DNA of 64,000 nt from Spirochaetaceae bacterium (GTDB taxonomy: Bacteria > Spirochaetota > Spirochaetia > Treponematales > Breznakiellaceae), in assembly GCA_031283025.1 (NCBI GenBank), contig JAITCP010000157.1:1-64000 (forward strand), read 5' to 3'. The notes below the pieces were generated by a model, which made no database searches, had not been told where the DNA came from, and saw nothing but the letters and a program-made list of their open reading frames with translations. Positions within the stretch are counted from its first letter, which is position 1. Each line of letters opens with the position of its first letter. A program made the position numbers and the translations under genes. Of the stretch, positions 1 through 7,047 are shown piece by piece.

Positions 1-380
1 TAATAAGGAAATGGTATTAAACCAGACGGTATAATAAATTTCCTATCGATCGAACCTCCGTTCCAGTACAACCCAACGCTAAAGATACCGCAGGGCTCTG
101 CCCTGCGGAGGTTCATTTCCAAATAATAGACTTGTTCAAGAACCCGGTTGGTTCTTGAACAAGTTAAGCAAAATACGGTGTATTTTGCAGTTTTAATAGG
201 AAGTTGTTCAAAAACTGAAGTTTTTGAACAACTCTAATAATAATTGGTCAATTATTATTATTGCAGAAAATAAAACCGTATCCGGTGCCATAAGGCACAC
301 CAACACAAAAATGGTTTTCTTCTTTATGGTGTTTCTCCATCGCGGGGCAAAACCGGTGCCTGACACATCCCCGGCAGAAC
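1..380. other. Non-coding stretch with several hairpins
   Basis: No convincing gene. It holds a GC-rich hairpin at 88-108 (arms CCGCAGGG/CCCTGCGG), a 15-bp hairpin with a CGGTT loop at 130-164, an 8-bp hairpin at 169-187 and a 15-bp hairpin with a CTGAAG centre at 202-233. On the minus strand this is the space just downstream of the SUMF1-domain lipoprotein, where a DGR template repeat or reverse transcriptase would often lie, and neither is visible. Confidence 0.7.
130..233. repeat. Composite palindromic repeat, copy 1
   Basis: Three hairpins in a row: ACTTGTTCAAGAACC-CGGTT-inverse (130-164), CAAAATAC-GGT-GTATTTTG (169-187) and AGTTGTTCAAAAACT-GA-inverse (202-233). The same three appear in the same order at 10138-10242 with a few changes, so this is a mobile or recombining composite element rather than a simple terminator. 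Confidence 0.85.
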
Positions 381-3300
381 TCAGGGGCGCACCAGCCGAA
401 AACCGAAGTTGTTGTTCCGTCCGTACGGGTAGTTGCCGTACCGATAGACCGAGCGCGCGTAGGAATCAACGTAGCCCCAGCCCCCGCCGCGAAGCATCCG
501 GGACGACCCAGAAGCCGGGCCCGCCGGATCAGTTTGCGCATTGCTCGCATAACTCCCGTACCAATCCCAGCACCACTCAAACACGTTCCCACTCATGTCG
601 TACAAGCCAAGCCCGTTGGCCGTCTTCTTCCCTACTTCATGTGTCATGCTGTTGCTATATCCGCTATACCAACCCACATCATTCAAGTCGTCGCTCCCCG
701 AATACGTGTAGTTCCCCGGCGAACCGTTGCCGCCTTTAGCCGCATACTCCCACTGCGCCTCAGTAGGCAAACGGTAGCCGGTGGCCGTGCTGTTCAGCGT
801 TACAGTCCATTTTAAGTCGTCATGGTCGTTGGTGTTATTCGGGTCTTTGTTTACCTTGTCTATAGAGTAGTAGGGGCTTAACCCTTCCTGTATGCTCAAG
901 GCATTACAGAACTCAATAGCGTCGTACCAACTGACACATTCCACCGGGCGGTTCCCCTGCACCTCCCCGCTGGCGGGGTTGGAACTAAAATTGCTGGGAT
1001 TGCTCCCCATCACCGCCTGATACTGCGCCTGCGTTACCTGATACCTGCCCATGTAAAAACCTTGTGTCAGTGTTACCGTGTGTACAGGCCTTTCATCGTC
1101 CCAGCCATCACTTGTGTCGGGATTCCCCATCTGGAAACTGCCGCCAGGTACAAAGACCATTGCAATAAATGCGTATACCGTAACGGCTTTAGCCCCGCCG
1201 GTAATAGTATAGCCGGACTTGGATACCGCAACGCTAACACTGCCCCCCGCCGTTATGCCGCTTACAGCAAGGTCGTAAACCCCCGTGCCGGTTCTGGTCA
1301 GGCTTCCTTTAACCGCTCCGGTAGAACCGCTGGTCAGGGTAATATCCGCCGCGCTTAAGCCGGTAATGTCCTTGTCAAAAGTTAAAGTGAGTTTAGTGGT
1401 AGTTGCCGTGGATGACCCGTCCGCCGTCAAATTGGCAAACGTTACCGGAGTACTGCCCGGATCGCTGGTACTCGGGCGCACCAGCCGGACGCCGAAGCCG
1501 CCGTCCCGGGAGTTCGGGTCGTGGTGGTCCCGACAGACCGAACGCGCGAAGGAAGCACTGCTGCCCCAGCCCCCGCCGCGTATCACCCGGCCCGACCCAG
1601 AAGCCGCTCCAACAGGATCAGTCTGCGCAACGCTCGTATAGCCCCCGTACCAATCCCAGCACCACTCATACACGTTCCCGCTCATGTCGTAAATGCCAAG
1701 TCCGTTGGGTGCCTTCGTCCCTACTGCTTTACTTCCGTAAGCGCTGGTTCCAGAACTGCCGTTATTGCCTGAATACCACGCCACCTCGTTTATATCGTTG
1801 CTCCCCGAATACGTGTAGTTCCCCGGCGTACCGTTGCCGCCTTTAGCCGCATACTCCCATTGCGCTTCTGTGGGCAAACGGTAGCCGGTGGAACTGCTCA
1901 CAATCTCCGCCAAGTTCCATGTGCTGTTGCTGGTTGTTGTAGGCACGGCCCCCCAATCCGCAGGGTTCGTGCTCCCCGATATGCGGTATGCCGGAGTAAA
2001 GCCCTCGGCAATGCTCAGTTTGTTGCAGAATACTATCGCGTCGTACCAACTGACTGTCTCCACCGGGCGGTTCCCCTGTACCTCCCCGCTGGCGGGATTG
2101 GAATTAAAATAGCTGGGATTGCTCCCCATCACCGCCTGATACTGCGCCTGCGTTACCTGATACCTGCCCATGTAAAAGCCTTGTGTCAGCGTTACCGTGT
2201 GTACCGGTGTTTCATCGCCGCTCCCGGCGGTTCCCAATTCCTTCCCCATCTCGAAATTGCCGCCGGGGACGGGGACCATTGCTATGTTCAGGTGTGTTTC
2301 CGTATGCTCCGCGTCATTGGCACAGGTTTTTGTTTCTATGCCTTGCAGGGTTGTCTGCGTCCATGCGCCCCAGTTATGGCCGGGCGCAGGTATGGCGCGT
2401 GGTTCGGTGTGTGCCGCGTCATGGGCGCAGGTTCCTGTTTCTATGCCCGGCGTGGTGCAGGTTGCGGGGGTGGTTGCCGTCCAGTTGCCGTAATCGTGTC
2501 CAAGCGCGTTTATGGTTTGGGTTTCATAGTGGTCTGCTTTTTCAGGACAGGTTCTTTTTTCTTCTCCTGCGGCGGTACACGTTGCGGGGGTGGTAACCGT
2601 CCAGTTACCCCATTCGTGAGTGTGGGTACTTGCGGCTACAGCGCGGGTTTCTGTATGCGCCGCATTATAAGCGCAGGTTCTGGTTTCCCAGCCGTCTTCT
2701 GTTTCTGTGGGGGCTTGTGTCTGCGTCCATTCGCTCCAACCGTGGGCTATTGGGTTAATGGTCGTGTAGCTTATCGTGGTGTGCGCCGCGTCATAGATGC
2801 AAATGCCGGTTTCCTGGCCCGGTGTTGTACAGGTAGCTTGTGTTGTTACCATCCAGCCGCTCCAGACGTGCCCAAGCGCGGCGGCCCCGGCGCGGGTTTC
2901 GGTGTGTGCCACGTTGAGCAAGCAAAACCTTTTTTCTTCCCCCGCCGTTGTACAGGTTGCAGGGGTTGTTACTGTCCAGTCGCCCCATTCGTGGATATGG
3001 TTAAGCGCCACTATGTAGCGGGTTTCTGTGTGCGCCGCGTCAAGGGCGCAGGTTCTGGTTTCCTCGCCGTCTTCGGTTTCGGTCGGCGGTATTGTTACTA
3101 CCCATGCGCCCCATTCGTGGACGTGGGCGGCCCACCGCGCGTACAGGGTAACCGTCTCTGTCGGCGTATAGGAAGAACCCGCATTGTAATTGGTTCCCGT
3201 GCCGTCTGCCCTGGTGTTCCAGCCGCCGAAAGCGCAGCCGCTTTTGGTAAGCCCGCTGCCGCCGGGCAGGGTTACGCTCTCCCCTGCCTTAACCTTCTGC

Positions 3301-3509
3301 GCGGCGGGTGCCGGCCCCGTCCCGCCGTTGATGTGGTAGGTTACGGTTTTCGGGGCAAGCGGCTCCAGTAACTTTGCCATTATGGGGTTTCCGCACGTGT
3401 TAAAGGCAAAGAGCAATGAACATAGAAATAGAATATGAAATAACCGGCGTACTACTAAGTGAAACGCGCTGGTTTGGCTTATGTTACGTAAAGATAAATA
3501 ATGGGACAT
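381..3509 (-). CDS. Tandem SUMF1/FGE-fold lipoprotein, probable DGR variable protein
   Basis: Start chosen at 3509, where AGGAGGTG sits about 8 nt upstream; a longer reading frame lacks an RBS. The 1042-aa product begins with a hydrophobic leader ending in a lipobox-like FNTC. Next come an InlB/Listeria-Bacteroides repeat (VTYHINGG to LYARW) and seven repeats of about 40 aa of the type HxWGxWT...C...AAHTETR. Then two SUMF1 (formylglycine-generating enzyme fold) domains, each starting MVxVPGGxFxMG and ending RGGGW...GF/VRLVRP, are separated by a bacterial Ig-like domain. Neither domain keeps the paired catalytic cysteines of true FGE, so a binding role on the C-type-lectin-like fold is likelier. 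That fold and the GGGW...FRLVR ending match DGR targets such as Treponema denticola TvpA. The final lobes of the two domains vary as DGR targets do (see 408-473 and 1497-1562). It is last in an operon with the two genes upstream. Confidence 0.85.
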   Translation of the reverse strand: MSHYLSLRNISQTSAFHLVVRRLFHILFLCSLLFAFNTCGNPIMAKLLEPLAPKTVTYHINGGTGPAPAAQKVKAGESVTLPGGSGLTKSGCAFGGWNTRADGTGTNYNAGSSYTPTETVTLYARWAAHVHEWGAWVVTIPPTETEDGEETRTCALDAAHTETRYIVALNHIHEWGDWTVTTPATCTTAGEEKRFCLLNVAHTETRAGAAALGHVWSGWMVTTQATCTTPGQETGICIYDAAHTTISYTTINPIAHGWSEWTQTQAPTETEDGWETRTCAYNAAHTETRAVAASTHTHEWGNWTVTTPATCTAAGEEKRTCPEKADHYETQTINALGHDYGNWTATTPATCTTPGIETGTCAHDAAHTEPRAIPAPGHNWGAWTQTTLQGIETKTCANDAEHTETHLNIAMVPVPGGNFEMGKELGTAGSGDETPVHTVTLTQGFYMGRYQVTQAQYQAVMGSNPSYFNSNPASGEVQGNRPVETVSWYDAIVFCNKLSIAEGFTPAYRISGSTNPADWGAVPTTTSNSTWNLAEIVSSSTGYRLPTEAQWEYAAKGGNGTPGNYTYSGSNDINEVAWYSGNNGSSGTSAYGSKAVGTKAPNGLGIYDMSGNVYEWCWDWYGGYTSVAQTDPVGAASGSGRVIRGGGWGSSASFARSVCRDHHDPNSRDGGFGVRLVRPSTSDPGSTPVTFANLTADGSSTATTTKLTLTFDKDITGLSAADITLTSGSTGAVKGSLTRTGTGVYDLAVSGITAGGSVSVAVSKSGYTITGGAKAVTVYAFIAMVFVPGGSFQMGNPDTSDGWDDERPVHTVTLTQGFYMGRYQVTQAQYQAVMGSNPSNFSSNPASGEVQGNRPVECVSWYDAIEFCNALSIQEGLSPYYSIDKVNKDPNNTNDHDDLKWTVTLNSTATGYRLPTEAQWEYAAKGGNGSPGNYTYSGSDDLNDVGWYSGYSNSMTHEVGKKTANGLGLYDMSGNVFEWCWDWYGSYASNAQTDPAGPASGSSRMLRGGGWGYVDSYARSVYRYGNYPYGRNNNFGFRLVRP
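408..473 (-). other. Candidate DGR variable region 2 (C-terminal SUMF1 domain)
   Basis: 22 codons between the conserved GGGWG and FGFRLVRP blocks. Aligned codon for codon with 1497-1562 there are 22 base differences: 15 have A in one of the two copies, and most of the others fit independent changes from an AAY codon. Twenty of the 22 lie at codon positions 1 or 2. The run is rich in TAC and AAC, as expected for variants of an AAC-rich template. Confidence 0.65.
1497..1562 (-). other. Candidate DGR variable region 1 (internal SUMF1 domain)
   Basis: Same 22-codon segment in the first SUMF1 domain, with AGC, AGT, GAC, CAC and GGC where the second copy has TAC, GTT, TAC, AAC and AAC. The identical non-A codons (TCC, GCG, TCG, GTC, CGG, CCG, CGG) are shared between the two. 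Only one difference, CGT/CGC, cannot be derived from an adenine. Confidence 0.6.
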
Positions 3510-3516
3510 CCTTAAT

Positions 3517-3780
3517 TCACCTCCTGTAATTATCAATATAGCCGATACGATTGCCGTATTGGTCTTTCATTGTGCCGTCGCTTTCTATGCGGCCAGTACG
3601 ATTACCGTATTGGTCTTTCATTGTGCCGTCGCTTTCTATGCGGCCAGTACGGTTGCCGTATTGGTCTTTTATTGTGCCATCGTTTTCTATACGGCTAATA
3701 CGATTACCGTATTGGTCTTTTCTTGTGCCGTCATCTTCCAGACGGCCAATAAGATTGCCATACTGATCTTTAATGTTCAT
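3517..3780 (-). CDS. Small protein of five 17-residue repeats
   Basis: An 87-aa protein made almost wholly of five units with consensus KDQYGNRxGRIExDGTx, encoded by 51-nt repeats; the two central units are identical in protein and nearly so in DNA. Its start overlaps the stop of the upstream TPR gene by 11 bases, and its end contains the RBS of the SUMF1 lipoprotein, so the three are probably translated from one message. There is no signal peptide. The periodic G/D pattern suggests a beta-hairpin or solenoid stack. Function unknown. The operon position is the best evidence that it is expressed. Confidence 0.7.
   Translation of the reverse strand: MNIKDQYGNLIGRLEDDGTRKDQYGNRISRIENDGTIKDQYGNRTGRIESDGTMKDQYGNRTGRIESDGTMKDQYGNRIGYIDNYRR
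3541..3777. repeat. 51-nt in-frame tandem repeat
   Basis: Nearly five units, each beginning (plus strand) near TTGGTCTT and ending near CCGTA, lying inside the reading frame of the 87-aa repeat protein. Unit length is a multiple of three, so unequal recombination changes length without breaking the frame. Confidence 0.85.
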
Positions 3781-4585
3781 TGTCGTCTTTGCCCCCCGGT
3801 GTTTCCCTTTTTATCATTTCACGAATTTCATTCAGAGATGCCGTTATTTCATATAAAGATTCCTGAATTATTTCTTGCTCGTCTTCTTTGTCATATAGCT
3901 CTGCATGGAGTTCTCCGTCGTTTTCATCACGTATTTTCAGGAGTTTAAAATTTTCCGGAGAGTCACGGGGACCAACAAGCAAACACTCACAATTGTCGAT
4001 TATTTTGTTACAAATAACAAGGTATTGCTTATTATTTAATGTCAGCCAGTATCCCATTAAATTCATTATCTGCAGAGTTGCTTTGGCTCCTTTATGTGCG
4101 GGGTCTAATTGCAAAGCCTTCTCCAAATCGGGACGTGCAAGTCTCTCCTGGCTTGTACGGCGGTATCCTTCACTGCGGCGATAGTAATATTCGGCATTAT
4201 CCGGATCGTACAAAATCGCCTTACTAAAGTCGGTAATGGCGGAATCCCATTGCTCTTTCCTGTTATATGCAAGGCCGCGGTTATAATAAGTATCGGCATC
4301 GCTTGAGTTAAGCGCAATTGCCTTGCTATAGTCAGAAATTGCCGCATCTGTTTCCTGTGCATCTATCATCCGGCGTATGTCCGGCCTTCTTTTATACAGG
4401 CCGCCAAACGCTGCAGATACTCTCAACGACGCAAAGGCCGGGATGGACGCGGAGGATTCTATCTGTTTCTTCGCTTTACTGAAACATTCAAAGGCCTTCG
4501 CGTAATCACCGGTATCATATACGGCCTCGATCTGTTGGATCAGGCTGTCCGTCTCATTCTCTGTTGTTTTATCCATCTCTGCCAT
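3770..4585 (-). CDS. TPR-repeat protein
   Basis: 271 aa, no signal peptide, so probably cytoplasmic. The middle (about residues 80-180) carries two to three tetratricopeptide repeats with the usual YxxRGxAYxxKxxxxxAIxDFxKAI pattern; the C-terminal ~90 residues are unlike TPRs and acidic. A GAGG ribosome site lies 5 nt before the chosen ATG. It is first in the operon leading to the 51-nt-repeat protein and the SUMF1 lipoprotein. TPR proteins mediate protein contacts, so a chaperone or assembly role for the lipoprotein is possible but is inference only. Confidence 0.8.
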   Translation of the reverse strand: MAEMDKTTENETDSLIQQIEAVYDTGDYAKAFECFSKAKKQIESSASIPAFASLRVSAAFGGLYKRRPDIRRMIDAQETDAAISDYSKAIALNSSDADTYYNRGLAYNRKEQWDSAITDFSKAILYDPDNAEYYYRRSEGYRRTSQERLARPDLEKALQLDPAHKGAKATLQIMNLMGYWLTLNNKQYLVICNKIIDNCECLLVGPRDSPENFKLLKIRDENDGELHAELYDKEDEQEIIQESLYEITASLNEIREMIKRETPGGKDDNEH

Positions 4586-4708
4586 AAAAACCTCTTTTAA
4601 TAATTGCAGTAACGTTTATGCAGGCCGCTTGCCGTGCTTTTTTTCAAAGTCAAAGCCGGTAACTGAGTCATTGCCATAAAGGCTCCTGTTACCGGTTTAG
4701 CAGACACC

Positions 4709-4894
4709 TTACTTTCCCCTATAGTTGCTGCCGCTTGCCCATGCTTCATAGTTACCGCAAGTCTTACATCTCGTGTCAGACTTGCATTTTTGGTCACGGG
4801 TGCCTGAAGCCGGTGTAGTTTCCGACAGGTAACATTTGTCGCTTGGGTGGTCGTAGAAAGGACACGATCCCGGTACGGCGCGTGGTCTGTTCAT
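4709..4894 (-). CDS. Small cysteine-rich protein
   Basis: 61 aa starting at 4894 with AGGAGGT five bases upstream; an earlier ATG lacks a site. Six cysteines are arranged as CPFYD..C...C...C..C to suggest metal binding, with a closing motif CKTCGNYEAW. It resembles short zinc-finger-like peptides scattered through treponemal genomes, but I cannot name the family. It lies between two TPR genes on the same strand. Confidence 0.6.
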   Translation of the reverse strand: MNRPRAVPGSCPFYDHPSDKCYLSETTPASGTRDQKCKSDTRCKTCGNYEAWASGSNYRGK

Positions 4895-5016
4895 GGTTAT
4901 ACCTCCTATGTTTTTTGCGTTTAATGCCCGCACGGCAAGTTTTTATGAAACAATTGTGCCTTGCAAACAAAGTACACAAGGCAAAAACGGTACCTGACGC
5001 CGTTGCACAACCTTCG

Positions 5017-5685
5017 TTAAAAAAAGGGAAATCCAGAATTGCCGCATTTCTCCGCTTTAGCCATCTCAATAAGTCCCTTCGCGTTGGGGTCGTCTGGTTT
5101 GTATATAAACACTTTATTCCAATCTGCGATGGCTTCTTCACTTTTTCCTTTTTTATAATACGCAACGCCGCGTTCCATATAAGCGCGGCCAAGACCGACA
5201 TTAGCAGCATTGTTATCCTGATTGTACTTCTTGTTGAGGCGGATCAGTTCCTCGAAGTCTGCGATAGCTTCGTCGAAATCACCGTTATCTAAATACGCAT
5301 TACCTCTTTTTTTAAAGGCAAGAGGGTAATCCGGCTCATTTTTTATAGCCTTGCTATAGTCCGCAATAGCCCGGGATCGCTCTCCTTTGGATTCAGAAAT
5401 CAGGCCCCTTATGTAATAGAAAATAGAAAGTTTGCTCTCTTCTGTACATTCCGCGATTGCCTTGTCAATGTCTTCTACTTTTATCCCCATAGACTCCGCC
5501 CTGTCTTTGGCTTCATTTGCCAACAATTGGGATGTCTGTTTATTCGCTGCCGTTATGGCAAGTTCTCGAACCTCTTGATTATCAGGCTGGAGTATCAGGG
5601 CAACTCCAAACATCTCGATTGCCTGTAGGTATTCTTCTTTGTTGAGAAACTTCTTACCTTCTCTCAAATAACCATCAAAATCCAT
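5017..5685 (-). CDS. TPR-repeat protein
   Basis: 222 aa from the ATG at 5685, which has AAGGAGGA six bases upstream. TPR units occur near residues 10-45 and 85-205 (for example SIFYYIRGLISESKGERSRAI, followed by AIKNEPDYPLAFKKRGNAY). There is no leader or membrane segment. The first bases of the gene and its leader are shared with the unrelated gene at 6116-6625, because both lie downstream of duplicated zinc-ribbon blocks. The partner is unknown. Confidence 0.8.
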   Translation of the reverse strand: MDFDGYLREGKKFLNKEEYLQAIEMFGVALILQPDNQEVRELAITAANKQTSQLLANEAKDRAESMGIKVEDIDKAIAECTEESKLSIFYYIRGLISESKGERSRAIADYSKAIKNEPDYPLAFKKRGNAYLDNGDFDEAIADFEELIRLNKKYNQDNNAANVGLGRAYMERGVAYYKKGKSEEAIADWNKVFIYKPDDPNAKGLIEMAKAEKCGNSGFPFF

Positions 5686-6060
5686 AAAAATCCTCCTTAA
5701 AAGCAAAACTTTCTAAACAGCCGGTGTGTGCCCATACAGGCGCATCCGGCAATTAATGCAAGCGATGGTGCTTCTGCGTTGCCATGACATCGTTTAAATT
5801 TTATGCGTATTCCAACTTCCGCATGATGGGCATTGCCCGCGTCCGCCCATAAAACATTTATGGCACGAATCACAGGCATAATTATCAATACCCTCGTACA
5901 TTTTTCTTGCTGTCTCCCCAACGGCATTGTACAGGCTTTGGCCTGCACCCGTTCCTTCTTCATACTCTTTCATCTTTTCCCATTCATCAAATTCCATAAA
6001 ACGCCCCTTTCGTAGTTTATCCTCATTGCGGAGTTTTTTATTTTATAAACAGCCGGTTTA
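5683..6060. repeat. Duplicated zinc-ribbon block, copy A
   Basis: About 350 bp, nearly identical to 6623-6975. The block covers the leader and first codons (MDF) of the downstream gene, a hairpin-bearing spacer, the zinc-ribbon gene and its upstream region ending in AAACAGCCGGTTTA. What follows each block on the minus strand differs, so each copy is fused to a different downstream gene. Confidence 0.85.
5794..5997 (-). CDS. Small zinc-ribbon protein, copy A
   Basis: 67 aa with an acidic N-terminus (MEFDEWEKMKEYEEG), a helical middle and a C-terminal two-knuckle ribbon CDSCHKCF...CPSCGSW. The gene has an AAAGGGG site before its ATG. Its paralogue at 6735-6920 differs mainly by a short N-terminal deletion. 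A role in DNA/RNA or protein contact is plausible but unproven. Confidence 0.75.
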   Translation of the reverse strand: MEFDEWEKMKEYEEGTGAGQSLYNAVGETARKMYEGIDNYACDSCHKCFMGGRGQCPSCGSWNTHKI

Positions 6061-6115
6061 ACTTCATACTTGTTATATGCCGTTTTTTTGCGTATCTTCG
6101 GATCATGAATTCAGG

Positions 6116-6625
6116 TCATCGGCTTTGTCGGGTTTTTTTACTCCTTTCAGCCCTTTCAGCGGGAGTCATCCTCTTTAAATATTCAACGTCTTCCCGTGAT
6201 ATACCAGCAATCAAAATCATCCCAGAACAATAGCCAGCAATCTCACCTGGCTCTAGAACAAGTTGTACAAGATCATCGTTTATATATTTTTTAACCAAAT
6301 CTAATACAACTTGAGACAATTTGTATCTGTCACTACATTTGCTTAGAGGCCCCCTGATCACCCCCTTAGCACCACTTCCTAGCGGAAAATCAGGTTCTGG
6401 TTCTTTTATAAACCAGAGTTCATAGCATGCAAAAAGTGATCCTGCTTTAGCCGGATACCCATACCCCGACGAATCCACTACCCGATCTTGTTCCAGTGGA
6501 GACGCTGCTTCAAGGTCGTTCATTATTTTTTGGGCGATTTCTTGTGGGTTACAATAAGGCAAAACTTGACTTTCAAGCCTATTTTGCTCTTCTTGTAAAT
6601 TTGACACCAATTTTTCAAAATCCAT
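6116..6625 (-). CDS. Unrecognised 169-aa protein after zinc-ribbon copy B
   Basis: Start taken at 6625 (MDFEKLVSN) because AAGGAGGA is six bases upstream; the longer frame runs back through the zinc-ribbon gene. The product is soluble, with a helical N-terminus, a central segment rich in G, P and aromatic residues, and a basic C-terminus. No family recognised. The shared leader with the TPR gene at 5017-5685 suggests both are cassettes expressed from the same duplicated upstream block. Confidence 0.65.
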   Translation of the reverse strand: MDFEKLVSNLQEEQNRLESQVLPYCNPQEIAQKIMNDLEAASPLEQDRVVDSSGYGYPAKAGSLFACYELWFIKEPEPDFPLGSGAKGVIRGPLSKCSDRYKLSQVVLDLVKKYINDDLVQLVLEPGEIAGYCSGMILIAGISREDVEYLKRMTPAERAERSKKTRQSR

Positions 6626-6975
6626 AAAAATCCTCCTTAAAAAACAAAACTTTATCAACAGCCGGTGTGCGCCCATACGGGCGCATCCGGCAATTAATGC
6701 AAGCGATGGTGTTTCTGCGTTGCCATGACACCATTTAAATTTTATGCGTATTCCAACTTCCGCATGATGGGCATTGCCCGCGTCCGCCCATAAAACATTT
6801 ATGACACGAATCACAGGCATAATTATCAATACCCTCGTACTGTTTTCTTACTGTCTCCCCAACGGCATCGTACAGGCTTTGGCATGCACCTCTTCCTTCT
6901 TCATATTCATCAAATTCCATAAAACGCTCCTTTCGTAGTTTATCCTCATTGCGGAGTTTTTTATTTTACAAACAG
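6623..6975. repeat. Duplicated zinc-ribbon block, copy B
   Basis: Direct repeat of 5683-6060. Differences are a few substitutions and a short in-frame deletion in the acidic N-terminus of the zinc-ribbon gene. Confidence 0.85.
6735..6920 (-). CDS. Small zinc-ribbon protein, copy B
   Basis: 61 aa, paralogue of 5794-5997 and nearly identical over its C-terminal 45 residues including all four knuckle cysteines (CDSC...CPSC). It lacks part of the EWEKMK segment of copy A. Same RBS context. Confidence 0.75.
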   Translation of the reverse strand: MEFDEYEEGRGACQSLYDAVGETVRKQYEGIDNYACDSCHKCFMGGRGQCPSCGSWNTHKI

Positions 6976-7047
6976 CCGGTTTAGCTTCGCACGAAACCGT
7001 CCGGCGGCCTAACACAACAAATACATTTTTACCGCATTCCCTTTTTG

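Noticed and set aside
248..340. 30-codon ORF ending in Asn repeats behind the SUMF1 gene
   Set aside because: Lies where an avd-like gene could be, but has no RBS, no homology and is too short.
1860..3371. 503-codon ORF on the plus strand
   Set aside because: Antisense to the seven-fold repeat region of the lipoprotein; its composition (Cys-, Gly- and Val-rich) reflects those repeats and it has no RBS or family.
381..3509. Catalytic formylglycine-generating enzyme
   Set aside because: The paired catalytic cysteines near the C-terminus of each domain are missing (the first has a lone Cys, the second has Tyr).
4597..4797. 66-codon minus-strand ORF
   Set aside because: Overlaps the better supported Cys-rich ORF 4709-4894 and has no RBS.
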